This document shows, in pieces, positions 27,881 through 37,306 of a stretch of 64,000 bases of DNA; position 1 is the first letter of the stretch, and each line of letters opens with the position of its first letter. A program made the translations under genes and the position numbers. The notes under the pieces were generated by a model. That model was not told the DNA's origin, searched no databases, and worked only from the letters and a program-made list of their open reading frames with translations. The stretch is from positions 17,763-81,762 of the forward strand of contig CALBEF010000023.1 in assembly GCA_937927775.1 (NCBI GenBank), read 5' to 3'. The DNA comes from an uncultured Anaerolineae bacterium. GTDB taxonomy: Bacteria > Chloroflexota > Anaerolineae > J036 > Brachytrichaceae.

Positions 27881-28984
27881 TCACCTTTTGCGCCTGGTGT
27901 GCTTGCGCTGCGCAGCGCGCGCGGACTGTGTCCGCATTGAAGTGGGCGTCACCTGCGCCACACTGTCGCCCATCTCGATCTGCGCGCCCTGATCGGTTGT
28001 GTCCACCACCCAGTAGCGCGCCGCCACGCCCGCCTCGGCAAAGGCGGCCTGCATGGCCTGGCCAATGCGCCTGTGGCGGCGGTTGGCAAAGACCAGCAGC
28101 CCCGGCCCCGCGCCGCTCAGGCTGACGGCGATTGCGCCCTCTTCCAGCGCCCGCCGCCGCGCGTCGAGCGCGCCGGGGATGACCGGCAATCGATAGGGTT
28201 CATGGATGCGGTCGCCCATGGCCTGCTGCAACAGCCCGGCGTTGCCGGTGCGCAGGGCGTCCACGATCAGCAACGCGCGGCCGATGTTGAACACAGCGTC
28301 GGCGCGCGAGAGTTGCGTCGGCAGCATGGCGCGCGCTTCGCGCGTCAGCAAACTGACGGAGGGCACGCACACGACTACGCGCATGGCCGGCATCGGGACG
28401 CGCTGCGCGATCACACTGTCGCCCTGCGACGAGACGACGATCAGACCGCCCAGCAGCGCCGGCCCCACGTTGTCGCCATGCCCCTCGATCTGCGCCGCGC
28501 GATGCAGCACGCGGTCGATCAGGCCGGCCTTTTCCAGAAAGCTCGCGTCTTTGGCCCGCTCGGCCAGCGCGTAGGCGAAGATCAGGCCGGCCAGCACCGC
28601 CGTCGAACTGGAGCCGAGGCCGCTGGCGCACGGCACGCGGTTGTGGCACACGATGCAGAGCGACGACAGTGAATTGACGATTGACGATTGGCTGATTGAC
28701 GATTGACGATTGACGATCGCCCGTCTCCGCGCATGTGGTTTGCGTTCGATGTCAATGCGCTCCAGCTCTTCCAGCATCGTCTGGATGACCAGGTGTGTGG
28801 CGTCGGTAGGCAGGCTGTCTGCGCCCTCGCCCTGCACGGTGACCGCCGGCCCGTTGCGCCCTGCCTCATCCCCCGCGCGCAACTCGAAAGTGTTCCACAA
28901 GTTCAGCGCCAGCCCCATGCTGTCGAAGCCAGGCCCCAGGTTGGCGCTGGTGGCGGGAATGCGAACAGACAGTATTCGGCTCAT
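27881..28984 (-). CDS. thrB: Homoserine kinase with a repeat-derived insert
   Basis: This 367-residue GHMP kinase phosphorylates homoserine in threonine synthesis. It has the N-terminal RIPATSANLGPGFDSMGLAL and the ATP loop CASGLGSSSTAVLAGL (about 119-134). A C-terminal SLSGAGPGLLVF also fits. Residues about 86-108 ([20 protein letters not shown]...) are translated from a CAATCGT repeat array at 28672-28718. They lie between the N-terminal domain and the strand leading into the ATP loop, where normal ThrB has a short turn. The C-terminus is a basic tail. It follows thrC by 25 bases. Confidence 0.92.
   Translation of the reverse strand: MSRILSVRIPATSANLGPGFDSMGLALNLWNTFELRAGDEAGRNGPAVTVQGEGADSLPTDATHLVIQTMLEELERIDIERKPHARRRAIVNRQSSISQSSIVNSLSSLCIVCHNRVPCASGLGSSSTAVLAGLIFAYALAERAKDASFLEKAGLIDRVLHRAAQIEGHGDNVGPALLGGLIVVSSQGDSVIAQRVPMPAMRVVVCVPSVSLLTREARAMLPTQLSRADAVFNIGRALLIVDALRTGNAGLLQQAMGDRIHEPYRLPVIPGALDARRRALEEGAIAVSLSGAGPGLLVFANRRHRRIGQAMQAAFAEAGVAARYWVVDTTDQGAQIEMGDSVAQVTPTSMRTQSARAAQRKHTRRKR
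28672..28718. repeat. Heptamer repeats inside thrB
   Basis: Six units of ACGATTG on the plus strand (with one GCTGATTG), in frame in thrB. On the coding strand they read CAATCGT, the stop-free orientation. Confidence 0.9.
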
Positions 28985-29009
28985 GTGACGACGCGCGCCG
29001 CGCAATGAC

Positions 29010-30116
29010 TCAATCCCTCAGCATCTCGATCAACTGCTCGATGCGCGGCGCAATGGTCACCGGCGCCGGCCAGCCTCGAATCGCGGTGTCCGGGTCCTTC
29101 AACCCGTGGCCGGTCAGCACGCACACCACCCGTTTGCCGCGCAAGTCCAGCCAGCCTTCGCGCAGTCCTTTGGCGACCCCGGCCAGCCCGGCCGCCGACG
29201 ACGGCTCGCAAAACACACCCTCGAGCTGCGAGACCAGCCGGTAGGCATGTAAGATTTCATCGTCGCTGACGGCGCAAATGTGCCCGCCCGATTCATCCAG
29301 CGCGTTCACCGCTTCGCGCCAGCGCGCCGGGTTGCCGATGCGAATGGCGGTTGCAATCGTCTCCGGGTGTTCCACCACTTTGCCGGCCACGATGGGCGCA
29401 GCCCCGGCAGCCTGCGCGCCCAGTATCTGTGGTCGAGTCTTCACCACGCCATCATTGAAATACTCGCTGAAGCCCAGCCAGTACGAGGTGATGTTGCCGG
29501 CGTTGCCCACCGGCAGGCATAACCAGTCCGGCGCGCTGCCCAGCGCATCGCAGATCTCGAAGGCGGCGGTTTTCTGGCCCTGTAGCCGGGCCGGGTTGAC
29601 CGAGTTCACCAGCGCGATCGGCGCGCGCTCGGCGGCCTCGCGCACCATGCGCAGCCCGTCGTCGAATGAGCCGGCGATGGAGATGACCGTTGCGCCGTAG
29701 CTCAATGCGCCGGCCAGTTTGCCGGCGGCGATCTTGCCGTCCGGCACCAGCACAAAGCACTTCAGGCCGGCGCGCGCCGCATACGCCGCCGCCGAGGCCG
29801 CCGTGTTGCCGGTGCTGGCGCAAATGACCGCCCGGGCGCCGTCGGCCACCGCCTGCGTCATGGCCGTCGTCATGCCGCGATCTTTGAACGAGCCGGTTGG
29901 GTTCAGCCCTTCATATTTGAGGAACAGTTCAAATGCGCCGCCCAGCGCCTGGGCCAGGCGCGGCGCCGGGATGAGGGGCGTGTTGCCTTCCAGCAGCGTG
30001 ACGGGCGGGGTATCCTGGCTGATGTGGATGCGCGAACGATAGTGCGCGATTACGCCAGGCCAGCCTGTGACAGGGGGGGATGAAGGCGTCAACGCCGGTT
30101 GCTCCTGAGACAACAT
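29010..30116 (-). CDS. thrC: Threonine synthase
   Basis: This 368-residue PLP enzyme converts O-phosphohomoserine to threonine. Motifs are [33 protein letters not shown] (PLP lysine in SFKDRG), [20 protein letters not shown] and [15 protein letters not shown]. The start is taken as ATG 30116 (MLSQEQP), because TAGAAT on the minus strand (30124-30129) lies exactly seven bases upstream and there is no SD. The Met three codons earlier would overlap the -10 box. A dense repeat array begins two bases beyond that box. Confidence 0.95.
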   Translation of the reverse strand: MLSQEQPALTPSSPPVTGWPGVIAHYRSRIHISQDTPPVTLLEGNTPLIPAPRLAQALGGAFELFLKYEGLNPTGSFKDRGMTTAMTQAVADGARAVICASTGNTAASAAAYAARAGLKCFVLVPDGKIAAGKLAGALSYGATVISIAGSFDDGLRMVREAAERAPIALVNSVNPARLQGQKTAAFEICDALGSAPDWLCLPVGNAGNITSYWLGFSEYFNDGVVKTRPQILGAQAAGAAPIVAGKVVEHPETIATAIRIGNPARWREAVNALDESGGHICAVSDDEILHAYRLVSQLEGVFCEPSSAAGLAGVAKGLREGWLDLRGKRVVCVLTGHGLKDPDTAIRGWPAPVTIAPRIEQLIEMLRD

Positions 30117-30130
30117 GTGCGCCATTCTAC

Positions 30131-30291
30131 AATTGACGATTGAGCGATTGGCGATTGAGCGATTGACGATTGGCGATTGACGATTGAGCGATTGACGATT
30201 GAGCGATTGACGATTGACGATTAACGTCTGTCATCTGCGATCTGTCATCTGACTACTGACTACTGACTACTGACTACTGGCTACTGACGAC
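30131..30291. repeat. Composite repeat array between thrC and smc
   Basis: About 13 tandem ACGATTG / AGCGATTG / GCGATTG units (30131-30224) come first. Next is CTGTCATCTG(CGA)TCTGTCATCTG (30228-30250), then five ACTACTG heptamers (30250-30291). The last units contain the smc stop codon; the first abut the thrC promoter. This is the longest array in the window. Confidence 0.95.
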
Positions 30292-33200
30292 TCCCACATC
30301 CTCCAGCCGCAGCGACAGCGCCACGCTCGCGCCGTCGGCGCCCATCGAGATGCCGTAGATGGTGCTGGCTGCCTCGACCGTGCGCCGGTTGTGTGTGATG
30401 ACGATGAACTGCGTCTGATCGGCCAGGCTTTCCAACATGCCCCGAAAGCGGCCCACATTGGCCTCGTCGAGCGCGGCGTCCACTTCATCCAGCACGCAAA
30501 ACGGCGTGGGCTTGACGCGCAGAATGGCGAACAACAGCGCTGTTGCCGTCAATGATCGCTCGCCGCCCGAAAGCAGCGCCAGGGTTTGCGGGCGCTTGCC
30601 TGGCGGCTGAGCGTGAATCTCCACCCCCGCTTCGTCCAGATTCTCCGCGTTGACCAGGCTGAGTTTGGCCTGCCCGCCGCCGAACAATAGCTTGAATGTG
30701 GACTGGAACGCTGTGGCGATGGCGTCGAACGTCTGGCGGAAGGTGGCCTGCATCACGTCGTTGAGTTCAGCGATCACCTGTTGCAGCGCGGTGATGGCCT
30801 GTTCCAGGTCGGCGACCTGCTCGGTGAGAAAAGCGTGGCGCTGCGACAGTTCATCATATTCGCGCTGCGCCTCGAAGTTGATGGCGCCCAGCCGGCGAAT
30901 CTGGTTGCGCAACTGCGCCATGCGCTCGTCGATGCCCTCGGGCAGTTGATCTGCCGGCTCCAGCGATTCGAGCAGCGCCAGGGCGCGCTCGCGCGACTCA
31001 AAAGAGAACTGCCCGGTGTCTGCGCCCTCATCCCCTTCGCCGCCCTGAAAAGCGTCTACCGCGCGCTCGCGCAATGTTTCCAGTTCGTCGTTGTTGCGCG
31101 CCAGGTCGAGCGCCGCAGCATTCAGGCCGGCGTCGGCCTCGCGCAGCGCCTGCTCAGCTTCGCGCCGGCGCTGATCGACCTCGAGGATGCGCGTTTCCAC
31201 GCTGTCGAGTTCAGACTGGACGGGCGCAAGCGCCGTCTCGATCTCGCGCAGTTCGGCATCCGCTGCCGCAGCGGACAGGCGGGCAGATTCCAGCGCGTCC
31301 TGCGCGGCCTGATGTTGTTCGTCCAGTTGAGAGAGCCGGCTGATGTAGTGATCCCGCCGGCGGATGCCGTCGTCCAGCGCGGCCAGCCGCTCGCGGCGCA
31401 TGGTTTCGGCGCTGCGCGCGGCTTCGGATGCCGTGGCGACGCCGGCGTGCGCGGCGTTGAGCGGCTCCATCCAGCCCGACGCGAGGTGTTCGCGCAGGCG
31501 CTGTTCGATGGTCGTCAGTGTCGCGCGCGCGTCGTCCTGCGCGGTTTGGGCCAATGCCACCTCCTGGTTCAAGGCTTCTGCTTCGGAAGCCAGTTCGGCC
31601 TGTTGCTGCTCGACCTGCGCGATGTCGCCGGCCATCAACGCCAGTTGTTCTTCGAGCGTGTTCAGACGCCGGGCTGTGTCGTCGCGCGCGGCGCGGCGGG
31701 TATTGGCCTCGCGGGCAAATGCGTCGCGGGCGCGATTCGCCTCATCGAAGGCGCGGCGGCGGGCATCCAGTTCGCGTTGCGCGTCGTCGCGCGCCTGAGC
31801 CGCGCGCAGTCGGTTGGCCCGCGCTTCCTCCGGGGTGATGAGCGGCAATTCTGTCTCGTCTGACGCCGTGTGCCGGGTTGTGTCAGATGGCGCTTCGCTA
31901 CCCAGAATGATGGGCGCGCGCGGCCCCGCCGGCAGCGACACCATCCCATTGCCGAAGATGATTTCGCCGTCGCGCGTGACGCACAGGCAATCGGCAGGGA
32001 GTTGGGCGGCCAGATCGCGGGCGGTGTCAAAGTCGCGGGTGATGAAAGCGCGCCCCGCGATGGCCTGCAATGCCGGCTGCAACCAGGCCGGAAACTGGAT
32101 GATGTCGAGCAGCGATCGCGCTGACGCATGGCGGGCACGCTCGGCCAGAGTCTGATCCAGACGGCTGCGTTCCTCGCTGATGGGGCGCAAGGGGGGCAAT
32201 GCTACGACGCTCAGCCGGCCTGCCTGCGCCGTCTGGCCGGCCAGCCATGCGCGCAAACGGGTGAGACTGGCCGGCCCGTCCACGATGATGGCTTTCATCG
32301 TTTCACCCAGCGCCGCTTCCACTGCCTTTTGATCGTCGGGGGGGATGTGAATGAGCGACAGCAGCGTGCCGCGCAGGCCGGGCAGATCGGCAGCCTGTGC
32401 CTGTGTCGCCAGATCGCCGGCGCTTTGCTGGGCGCGCATTTCGGCGAACAGGCGGATACGATCCGCGCTGACGCGCGAGGCCATCTTTTCTTCGGCTTCA
32501 GCAGCCGCCAGAGCCGATTGCGCTGCGGTGAGCGCGGCGCGGGCGGCCTCCAGATCGTGGGCCGTCGCATCACAACGCGCCTGAAGCGCTTGCAGGCGCT
32601 GCGCGTCTTCGCCCATTGTCTGGTCAAGGCCGGTGAGCCGGGCTTCTGTCTCGTCGCGCTGGTTGCCCACCAGGGTTACACGGCGGGTATGCTCGGCAAG
32701 CTGGGCGGCCAGTTCGCGCCGGCGCTGTTGAGCGATCTGCAAACGGTTCTGCGCCTGGGTGACTTCGGTGTTGGCGCGCATCAAATCCTGCTGGGCGGCA
32801 GCGCGGGCGCGCTCGAGTTCCGCCCGCGCTGCCTGGCTTTCGGCAGCGGATGCCTGGGCGGATTCAAGCTCGCGCTGTCGTTGCGCCAGCAAATCCTGCG
32901 CGCCGGCCAGCGCGGCTGCGGCGCGCGCTGCGCGGATGGCCAGATCGTCCAGCGCGACGACGCGCGCAGCCAGTTCCTGGTGCGCCTCTGCGCGTTGCAA
33001 TTCGACCGATCGGGCGCGCTCGCGCAACACGGCCAGATCGCGCGCTCGGGTGTCGGCGATCTGGCGGGCGGTCTGGCGCGCGTTTTCACGCTCGCTGACG
33101 CCGGCGCGCAAGGCGGCTTGCTGGGCGCGCAGGCCGGCCAGTTCGGCATCCAGCGCGGTGACAGTCTCCTGCGCGCCAGCGACGCGCGCCTGTGCCTGAT

Positions 33201-33945
33201 CGCGGCGGCGGGCCGATTGGGCCACGGCCTCGCGCGCCCTGTGGTAGTGAAAGCCGAACCAGGCGCGGGTATGGCCGGCCAGTTCGGCAGAGAGGATTTG
33301 ATATTTGCGCGCGCGCTCGGTTTGCCGCTCGAGGTGTTGCAGGCGCGGGGTGATCTCGGCCAGAATGTCACGCACGCGGTCGAGATTGCGCCGGGTCTCA
33401 TCGAGCCGGGAGAGGGCGTCATCGCGGCGGTTGCGGTAGGTGGCGATGCCGGCTGCTTCCTCGAACAGGGCGCGGCGCTCTTCGGGGCGCTGGCTGAGCG
33501 CGCTGTCCACCAGGCCCTGGCCGATGACGGTGTAGGTGCGCTCGGCGAGGCCGGTGTGGCCGAGCATGTCGGCGATGTCGCGCAGCCGGACGCGGTTGCC
33601 GTTCAGCAAATACTCGTTGGCGCCGTCGCGGTAGGCGCGCCGGCCAATGGCGACCTCGCCGAACTCAATGGGGAAGAAACCATCGCTGTTGTCGAAGGTC
33701 AGGATGACCTCGGCCATGCTGGCGCGCGGGCGTTTTGCGCTGCCGGAGAAGATCATGTCGTCGGTTTTCTTGCCGCGCAGCAGTGAAAACTGCTGCTCGC
33801 CGAGCGCCCAGCGGATGCTGTCGGCGACGTTGCTCTTGCCCGATCCGTTGGGGCCGATGATGGCTGTCACCCCTTCCCCGAACTCGAAATGAGACTTGCT
33901 GGCGAAGGTTTTGTATCCCGTGAGGGTGAGGTGTTTGAGACGCAT
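30274..33945 (-). CDS. smc: Chromosome segregation protein SMC
   Basis: This 1223-residue SMC ATPase has Walker A GPNGSGKSN (31-39) and the Q-loop region LGEQQFSLLRGKKTDDMIF. Two long Ala/Arg/Glu-rich coiled coils flank a hinge (roughly 520-660, PGLRGTLLSLIHIPPDDQKA). The C-terminal head has LSGGERSLTATALLFAI (from 1125), Walker B PFCVLDEVDAALDEANV and the D/H-loop VITHNRRTVEAA. It forms the condensin core with ScpA/ScpB, not present here. The frame continues 351 residues upstream, but MRLKHLTLTGYK is the canonical start. TACAAT lies nine bases before it. The last residues VVSSQ and the stop are encoded by the CAGTAGT repeat. Confidence 0.97.
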   Translation of the reverse strand: MRLKHLTLTGYKTFASKSHFEFGEGVTAIIGPNGSGKSNVADSIRWALGEQQFSLLRGKKTDDMIFSGSAKRPRASMAEVILTFDNSDGFFPIEFGEVAIGRRAYRDGANEYLLNGNRVRLRDIADMLGHTGLAERTYTVIGQGLVDSALSQRPEERRALFEEAAGIATYRNRRDDALSRLDETRRNLDRVRDILAEITPRLQHLERQTERARKYQILSAELAGHTRAWFGFHYHRAREAVAQSARRRDQAQARVAGAQETVTALDAELAGLRAQQAALRAGVSERENARQTARQIADTRARDLAVLRERARSVELQRAEAHQELAARVVALDDLAIRAARAAAALAGAQDLLAQRQRELESAQASAAESQAARAELERARAAAQQDLMRANTEVTQAQNRLQIAQQRRRELAAQLAEHTRRVTLVGNQRDETEARLTGLDQTMGEDAQRLQALQARCDATAHDLEAARAALTAAQSALAAAEAEEKMASRVSADRIRLFAEMRAQQSAGDLATQAQAADLPGLRGTLLSLIHIPPDDQKAVEAALGETMKAIIVDGPASLTRLRAWLAGQTAQAGRLSVVALPPLRPISEERSRLDQTLAERARHASARSLLDIIQFPAWLQPALQAIAGRAFITRDFDTARDLAAQLPADCLCVTRDGEIIFGNGMVSLPAGPRAPIILGSEAPSDTTRHTASDETELPLITPEEARANRLRAAQARDDAQRELDARRRAFDEANRARDAFAREANTRRAARDDTARRLNTLEEQLALMAGDIAQVEQQQAELASEAEALNQEVALAQTAQDDARATLTTIEQRLREHLASGWMEPLNAAHAGVATASEAARSAETMRRERLAALDDGIRRRDHYISRLSQLDEQHQAAQDALESARLSAAAADAELREIETALAPVQSELDSVETRILEVDQRRREAEQALREADAGLNAAALDLARNNDELETLRERAVDAFQGGEGDEGADTGQFSFESRERALALLESLEPADQLPEGIDERMAQLRNQIRRLGAINFEAQREYDELSQRHAFLTEQVADLEQAITALQQVIAELNDVMQATFRQTFDAIATAFQSTFKLLFGGGQAKLSLVNAENLDEAGVEIHAQPPGKRPQTLALLSGGERSLTATALLFAILRVKPTPFCVLDEVDAALDEANVGRFRGMLESLADQTQFIVITHNRRTVEAASTIYGISMGADGASVALSLRLEDVGVVSSQ

Positions 33946-33954
33946 CGGAGGCGC

Positions 33955-33980
33955 ATTGTACAGCCGCGCAACCGTATAAT
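33955..33980. promoter_or_regulatory. Back-to-back -10 boxes for smc and the UbiA gene
   Basis: TACAAT on the minus strand (33955-33960, for smc) and TATAAT on the plus strand (33975-33980, for the UbiA gene) are only 14 bases apart. The two promoters overlap and should compete. The plus-strand box ends seven bases before ATG 33988. Confidence 0.65.
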
Positions 33981-33987
33981 GGCCGTC

Positions 33988-34905
33988 ATGCCAACATCCA
34001 TCAGAATCACCCTGCGCTGGCTGCGCCGGCCTGTGCGCGGCCTGCTGGCGCTGACGCGCTACCGCGAGTATGTGTTGTTTGTCGCTCTCACGACCATGAT
34101 GGGCGCCAAGCTGGGCGGGGGAGATTTCGATCTGCGCCTGCTCATCGTCTTCATCGCCAATATTCTGGTCGTCGGGTTCGCCTTCATGTACAACGATGTG
34201 GAGGACGCGCCGGACGACGCGCTGGACGCCAGGAAAGCGGCGCGCAATCCGATCAGCGCCGGCATGATCTCGCCGCGCATGGGCATTGCGGCCTGCGCTG
34301 TGGTGGCGGTGGCGCTGCTGGGCCTGTACGCGCTGCTGGGGCTGTTGCCGTTCCTGCTGGGCGCGTTTTGCCTGTTGCTGGCGTTTCTCTACTCGTGGCG
34401 CGTCGCGCGATTGAAGGCCGTGCCGGTGGCCGATCTGATCTCGCACAGCCTGTCGCTGGCCGGCCTGCAATTCCTGTGCGCCTATTTCACCTACGACCAG
34501 GGCAAGCCGTATAGCTGGCTGTTCTTTCTCATGGTCGTGTTCGTTTCGGTGTACGGCGAGTTGAACAACGAAATGCGCGACGCGGTGGTTGACAAGAAAG
34601 CCGGCATTCGCCACACCGCCGACCTGATCGGCGCGAAGTGGACCAAAGTGTTGATGATTCTGTCGATTGTGGGCGCGGCTGCGGTCACTGTCGCTTTCAT
34701 TATCATGCAGGTGATCCCGCTGTGGTTGTTGATTGTGCCGGTAGTGGTCGGCCCGATGCTCTTTGCGGACAGGTTGTGGGATTTGATTTCCGGCCGGGTG
34801 CGCATGATCGAAGACCGCGAGTCGATGCATCAGCCGGTGCTGCTGCTGGGCGCGATTACGCTTCTGGTCTGGTTCGTGGCCGACAAGCTTGGCCCGCTGG
34901 GCTAG
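33988..34905 (+). CDS. UbiA-family prenyltransferase
   Basis: This 305-residue membrane protein has about eight helices and two Asp-rich sites. YNDVEDAPDDALDARKAARN (about 65-85) is the NDxxD type; ELNNEMRDAVVDKKAGIRHT (about 190-210) is the second. These bind the Mg-diphosphate of a prenyl donor. Family members make menaquinone, chlorophyll side chains or archaeal-type lipids. The acceptor is unknown, although a phytol-kinase-like gene occurs at 47206. ATG at 33988 was chosen because of TATAAT-N7-ATG spacing; a leaderless mRNA is likely. Confidence 0.85.
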   Translation: MPTSIRITLRWLRRPVRGLLALTRYREYVLFVALTTMMGAKLGGGDFDLRLLIVFIANILVVGFAFMYNDVEDAPDDALDARKAARNPISAGMISPRMGIAACAVVAVALLGLYALLGLLPFLLGAFCLLLAFLYSWRVARLKAVPVADLISHSLSLAGLQFLCAYFTYDQGKPYSWLFFLMVVFVSVYGELNNEMRDAVVDKKAGIRHTADLIGAKWTKVLMILSIVGAAAVTVAFIIMQVIPLWLLIVPVVVGPMLFADRLWDLISGRVRMIEDRESMHQPVLLLGAITLLVWFVADKLGPLG

Positions 34906-34944
34906 CCGCGCCTGCGCTCTTGCACTCCCGGAGTCTTGTTGAGT

Positions 34945-36033
34945 ATGGCAGCGAAGATCAGGCCGGCAGTCATCGCCGGCAGACCTGTGCTCCGGCAATT
35001 CATCAAAATACTGCCTGCTGCGGTGATTGCATTTGCAGCGTTGTGTCTGGCAGCGGGGTCAGTCCACGCGGCGCCGGTTGCGCAGACATCACCGACCGGC
35101 CAGCAGACGGAGGACGATCCGCTGTTTGCCAAAGTCTACGCCCATGTGAACACAGCGGGCGGCAAAGTGCCGGTCTTTCGCGCGCCGGAGGACGCCGTCA
35201 ACAACGCCCCGCCGGTGCGGGAGTTGAACGGCTACGAGTGGGTCATTGTCCTGAACACAGTCGAGATCGACGGCGTGCGCGTCAGCCAGATCAACGCTGA
35301 GGAATGGGTGCTGGCGGAGAAATTGACGTTTACCCGGCCCTCGCGCTTCCAGGGCCGCTTTTTCGACGAGACGCCTGATCGCCCCTTTGCCTGGGTGCTG
35401 AGCGAGTTTCAGCCGACGGTTGAGCCGGATGGCGCCGCGAACACGGCCGCGCCGGTGTATCGCCGTTACGATGTGGTGCAAATCTATGAGAAGGCCATCG
35501 CAGGCGCGACAATCTGGTACCGCATCGGCGAACAGCAGTGGACGCGCCAGCAACGGTTGGGCATCGTGACGCCGCGCCAGGCGCCGGCGCAGGTCAGGAA
35601 TACGCGCGAGCGCCTGCATGGCAAATGGATTTTTGTCAACCTCTACGAGCAGACGCTGGCCGCTTACGAAGGCGAGCGCCTGGTCTTTGCGTCGCTGGTG
35701 TCGAGCGGACTGCCCAAGTGGGAAACGATCAAAGGCGTGTTCCAGATTCAGTACAAGAACCGTTTACAGCCGATGTACAACGCCGCCGGCGACCCCGATC
35801 TGGGCGAATACCACCTGGAAGAGGTGCCGTTCAACATGTTCTTCTCCGGCGACTACGCGCTGCACGGCGCCTACTGGCACGACGGCTTCGGGTTCAGGAA
35901 GAGCCGGGGCTGCGTCAATCTGTCCATCCGCGACGCGCGCTGGCTGTTCGACTGGTCTGACCCAAAGGCCAGCCAGTGGGGATACGCCCAGGCCGGCAAA
36001 GACAACCCGGGCACCTGGGTCTGGGTGTGGTAG
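34945..36033 (+). CDS. L,D-transpeptidase (YkuD) family protein
   Basis: This 362-residue exported protein has a signal/anchor segment (ILPAAVIAFAALCLAAG, about 21-37). A middle part of about 200 residues contains SH3-like repeats. The C-terminal YkuD domain has HGAYWHDGFGFRKSRGCVNL (catalytic His and Cys). It would cross-link peptidoglycan through 3-3 bonds or attach proteins to the wall. A half copy of the CTCCCGGAGTCT palindrome lies just upstream and supplies the only SD-like GGAG. An in-frame TTG at 34936 is an alternative start. Confidence 0.9.
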   Translation: MAAKIRPAVIAGRPVLRQFIKILPAAVIAFAALCLAAGSVHAAPVAQTSPTGQQTEDDPLFAKVYAHVNTAGGKVPVFRAPEDAVNNAPPVRELNGYEWVIVLNTVEIDGVRVSQINAEEWVLAEKLTFTRPSRFQGRFFDETPDRPFAWVLSEFQPTVEPDGAANTAAPVYRRYDVVQIYEKAIAGATIWYRIGEQQWTRQQRLGIVTPRQAPAQVRNTRERLHGKWIFVNLYEQTLAAYEGERLVFASLVSSGLPKWETIKGVFQIQYKNRLQPMYNAAGDPDLGEYHLEEVPFNMFFSGDYALHGAYWHDGFGFRKSRGCVNLSIRDARWLFDWSDPKASQWGYAQAGKDNPGTWVWVW

Positions 36034-36041
36034 GGCAATCG

Positions 36042-36074
36042 ACACTCCCGGAGTCTCAAAGACTCCAGGAGTGT
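36042..36074. repeat. Palindromic repeat, copy 2
   Basis: Arms ACACTCCCGGAGTCT and its complement (one mismatch in 15) around CAA, the same core and loop as the copy at 13275-13305. It lies between the L,D-transpeptidase stop and the TATACT promoter (36079-36084) of the next gene. Confidence 0.75.
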
Positions 36075-36119
36075 TGGCTATACTTGCCCGAAACCCGGAA
36101 CCACCCCACAGGAGAACGC

Positions 36120-37274
36120 ATGAACACCCGGCAACGCATTCTGGCCGTCTTGAATTACGAGAACTACGATCGCCTGCCCATCGTCCATTTCGGATTCCTC
36201 GACGCCACGCTCAAGAAGTGGGCCGCCGAAGGCCACTTCAGCCTGGCTGAGTATCCCAACATCTACGATGGCAGCCCCGATGAAGACGCGCTCTCGCGCA
36301 AGCTCGGTTTCGACGGCAACTATCACCGCATCTTCGCGCCGCACGCGCGCATCTGGCCGATGTTCGAGCCAAAGGTGATCGAAGTCATGCCGGATGGCAT
36401 GCGCAAGTTCCTGAACAGCGAGGGCGTTGTGGTGCTTCAGGGTGACGACGTGGACGGCATTCCCGCCGAGATCGACCACACCCTCAAGAGCCGCAAGGAA
36501 TGGGATGAGATCTACAAGGAGCGCTACCAGTTCTTCCCGGAGCGCGTGACGAATGCCTGGGTCAACTGTGATGGCGTGATGAAGCGATTCGACCAGGGCG
36601 GCCGGGAATTTCTGATCGACCCGAACCGTGAGACGCATATCCTGCTGCATTGCGGCAGTCTGTATGGCTCGCTCCGCGACGTGGTGGGCGTGGTCAATCT
36701 CTCTTACCTGTCTGCCGACGACGAGGACCTGTTCGACGAGATGATCGACACCAACGCCGAACTGTGTTATCGCAACACGGAAGCGGCGCTCGCCAGCGGG
36801 GCGCGATTCGATATCGGGCACTTCTGGGAGGACATCTGCTACAAGAACGGCCCGCTGGTCAGCCCCAAAGTGTTCCACAAAAAGGTCGGCCCCCATTACA
36901 AGCGCATCACCGACCTGTTGCGCCGGCATGGCATCGACCTCATCTCGCTCGACTGCGACGGCATGATCGATCATCTGATTCCGACGTGGATCGAGAACGG
37001 CGTCAATGTGATGTTCCCGATCGAGGTGGGCACGTGGCATGCCAGCCTGGCCCCGTGGCGTGAAAAGTACGGCAGGGCCATTCGCGGCGTGGGCGGCATG
37101 GACAAGCGGGTGTTCAAGTACGACTACGCGGCGGTCGACGCCGAAATCGAGCGGCTGAAGCGGCTGGTTGATCTGGGCGGGTATCTGCCGTGCATGGATC
37201 ACCGCATCGCCGGCGACGCCAAATGGGAGAACGTGCAGTATTACTGCGACCGGATGCGCCAGACCTTCGGTTAA
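36120..37274 (+). CDS. Uroporphyrinogen decarboxylase / methyltransferase family protein
   Basis: This 384-residue protein of the URO-D barrel family starts with MNTRQRILAVLNYENYDRLP, the usual beginning of UroD-like and corrinoid methyltransferase proteins. It contains HFWEDICYKNGPLVSPKVFH and a C-terminal RGVGGMDKRVFKYD. It differs from housekeeping HemE: the heme-pathway arginine-rich start is absent. A methyl-transfer role or another decarboxylation is possible. GGAG lies nine bases before ATG; the promoter is TATACT at 36079-36084. It ends at a strong terminator shared with sulP. Confidence 0.78.
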   Translation: MNTRQRILAVLNYENYDRLPIVHFGFLDATLKKWAAEGHFSLAEYPNIYDGSPDEDALSRKLGFDGNYHRIFAPHARIWPMFEPKVIEVMPDGMRKFLNSEGVVVLQGDDVDGIPAEIDHTLKSRKEWDEIYKERYQFFPERVTNAWVNCDGVMKRFDQGGREFLIDPNRETHILLHCGSLYGSLRDVVGVVNLSYLSADDEDLFDEMIDTNAELCYRNTEAALASGARFDIGHFWEDICYKNGPLVSPKVFHKKVGPHYKRITDLLRRHGIDLISLDCDGMIDHLIPTWIENGVNVMFPIEVGTWHASLAPWREKYGRAIRGVGGMDKRVFKYDYAAVDAEIERLKRLVDLGGYLPCMDHRIAGDAKWENVQYYCDRMRQTFG

Positions 37275-37306
37275 GCCCGGTCACATTCCGGCCCAGACCC
37301 GCATAG

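Noticed and set aside
30131..30291. Possible CRISPR array
   Set aside because: Units are 7-8 bases and directly tandem, with no unique spacers and no cas genes in the window.
32128..33786. 552-residue plus-strand open frame opposite smc
   Set aside because: Leu/Ala/Gly-rich shadow of the GC-rich smc coiled coils; no domain or SD.
33946..34998. 351-residue N-terminal extension of SMC
   Set aside because: It is antisense to UbiA, low-complexity Gln/His/Arg, and conserved SMC starts at MRLKHL.
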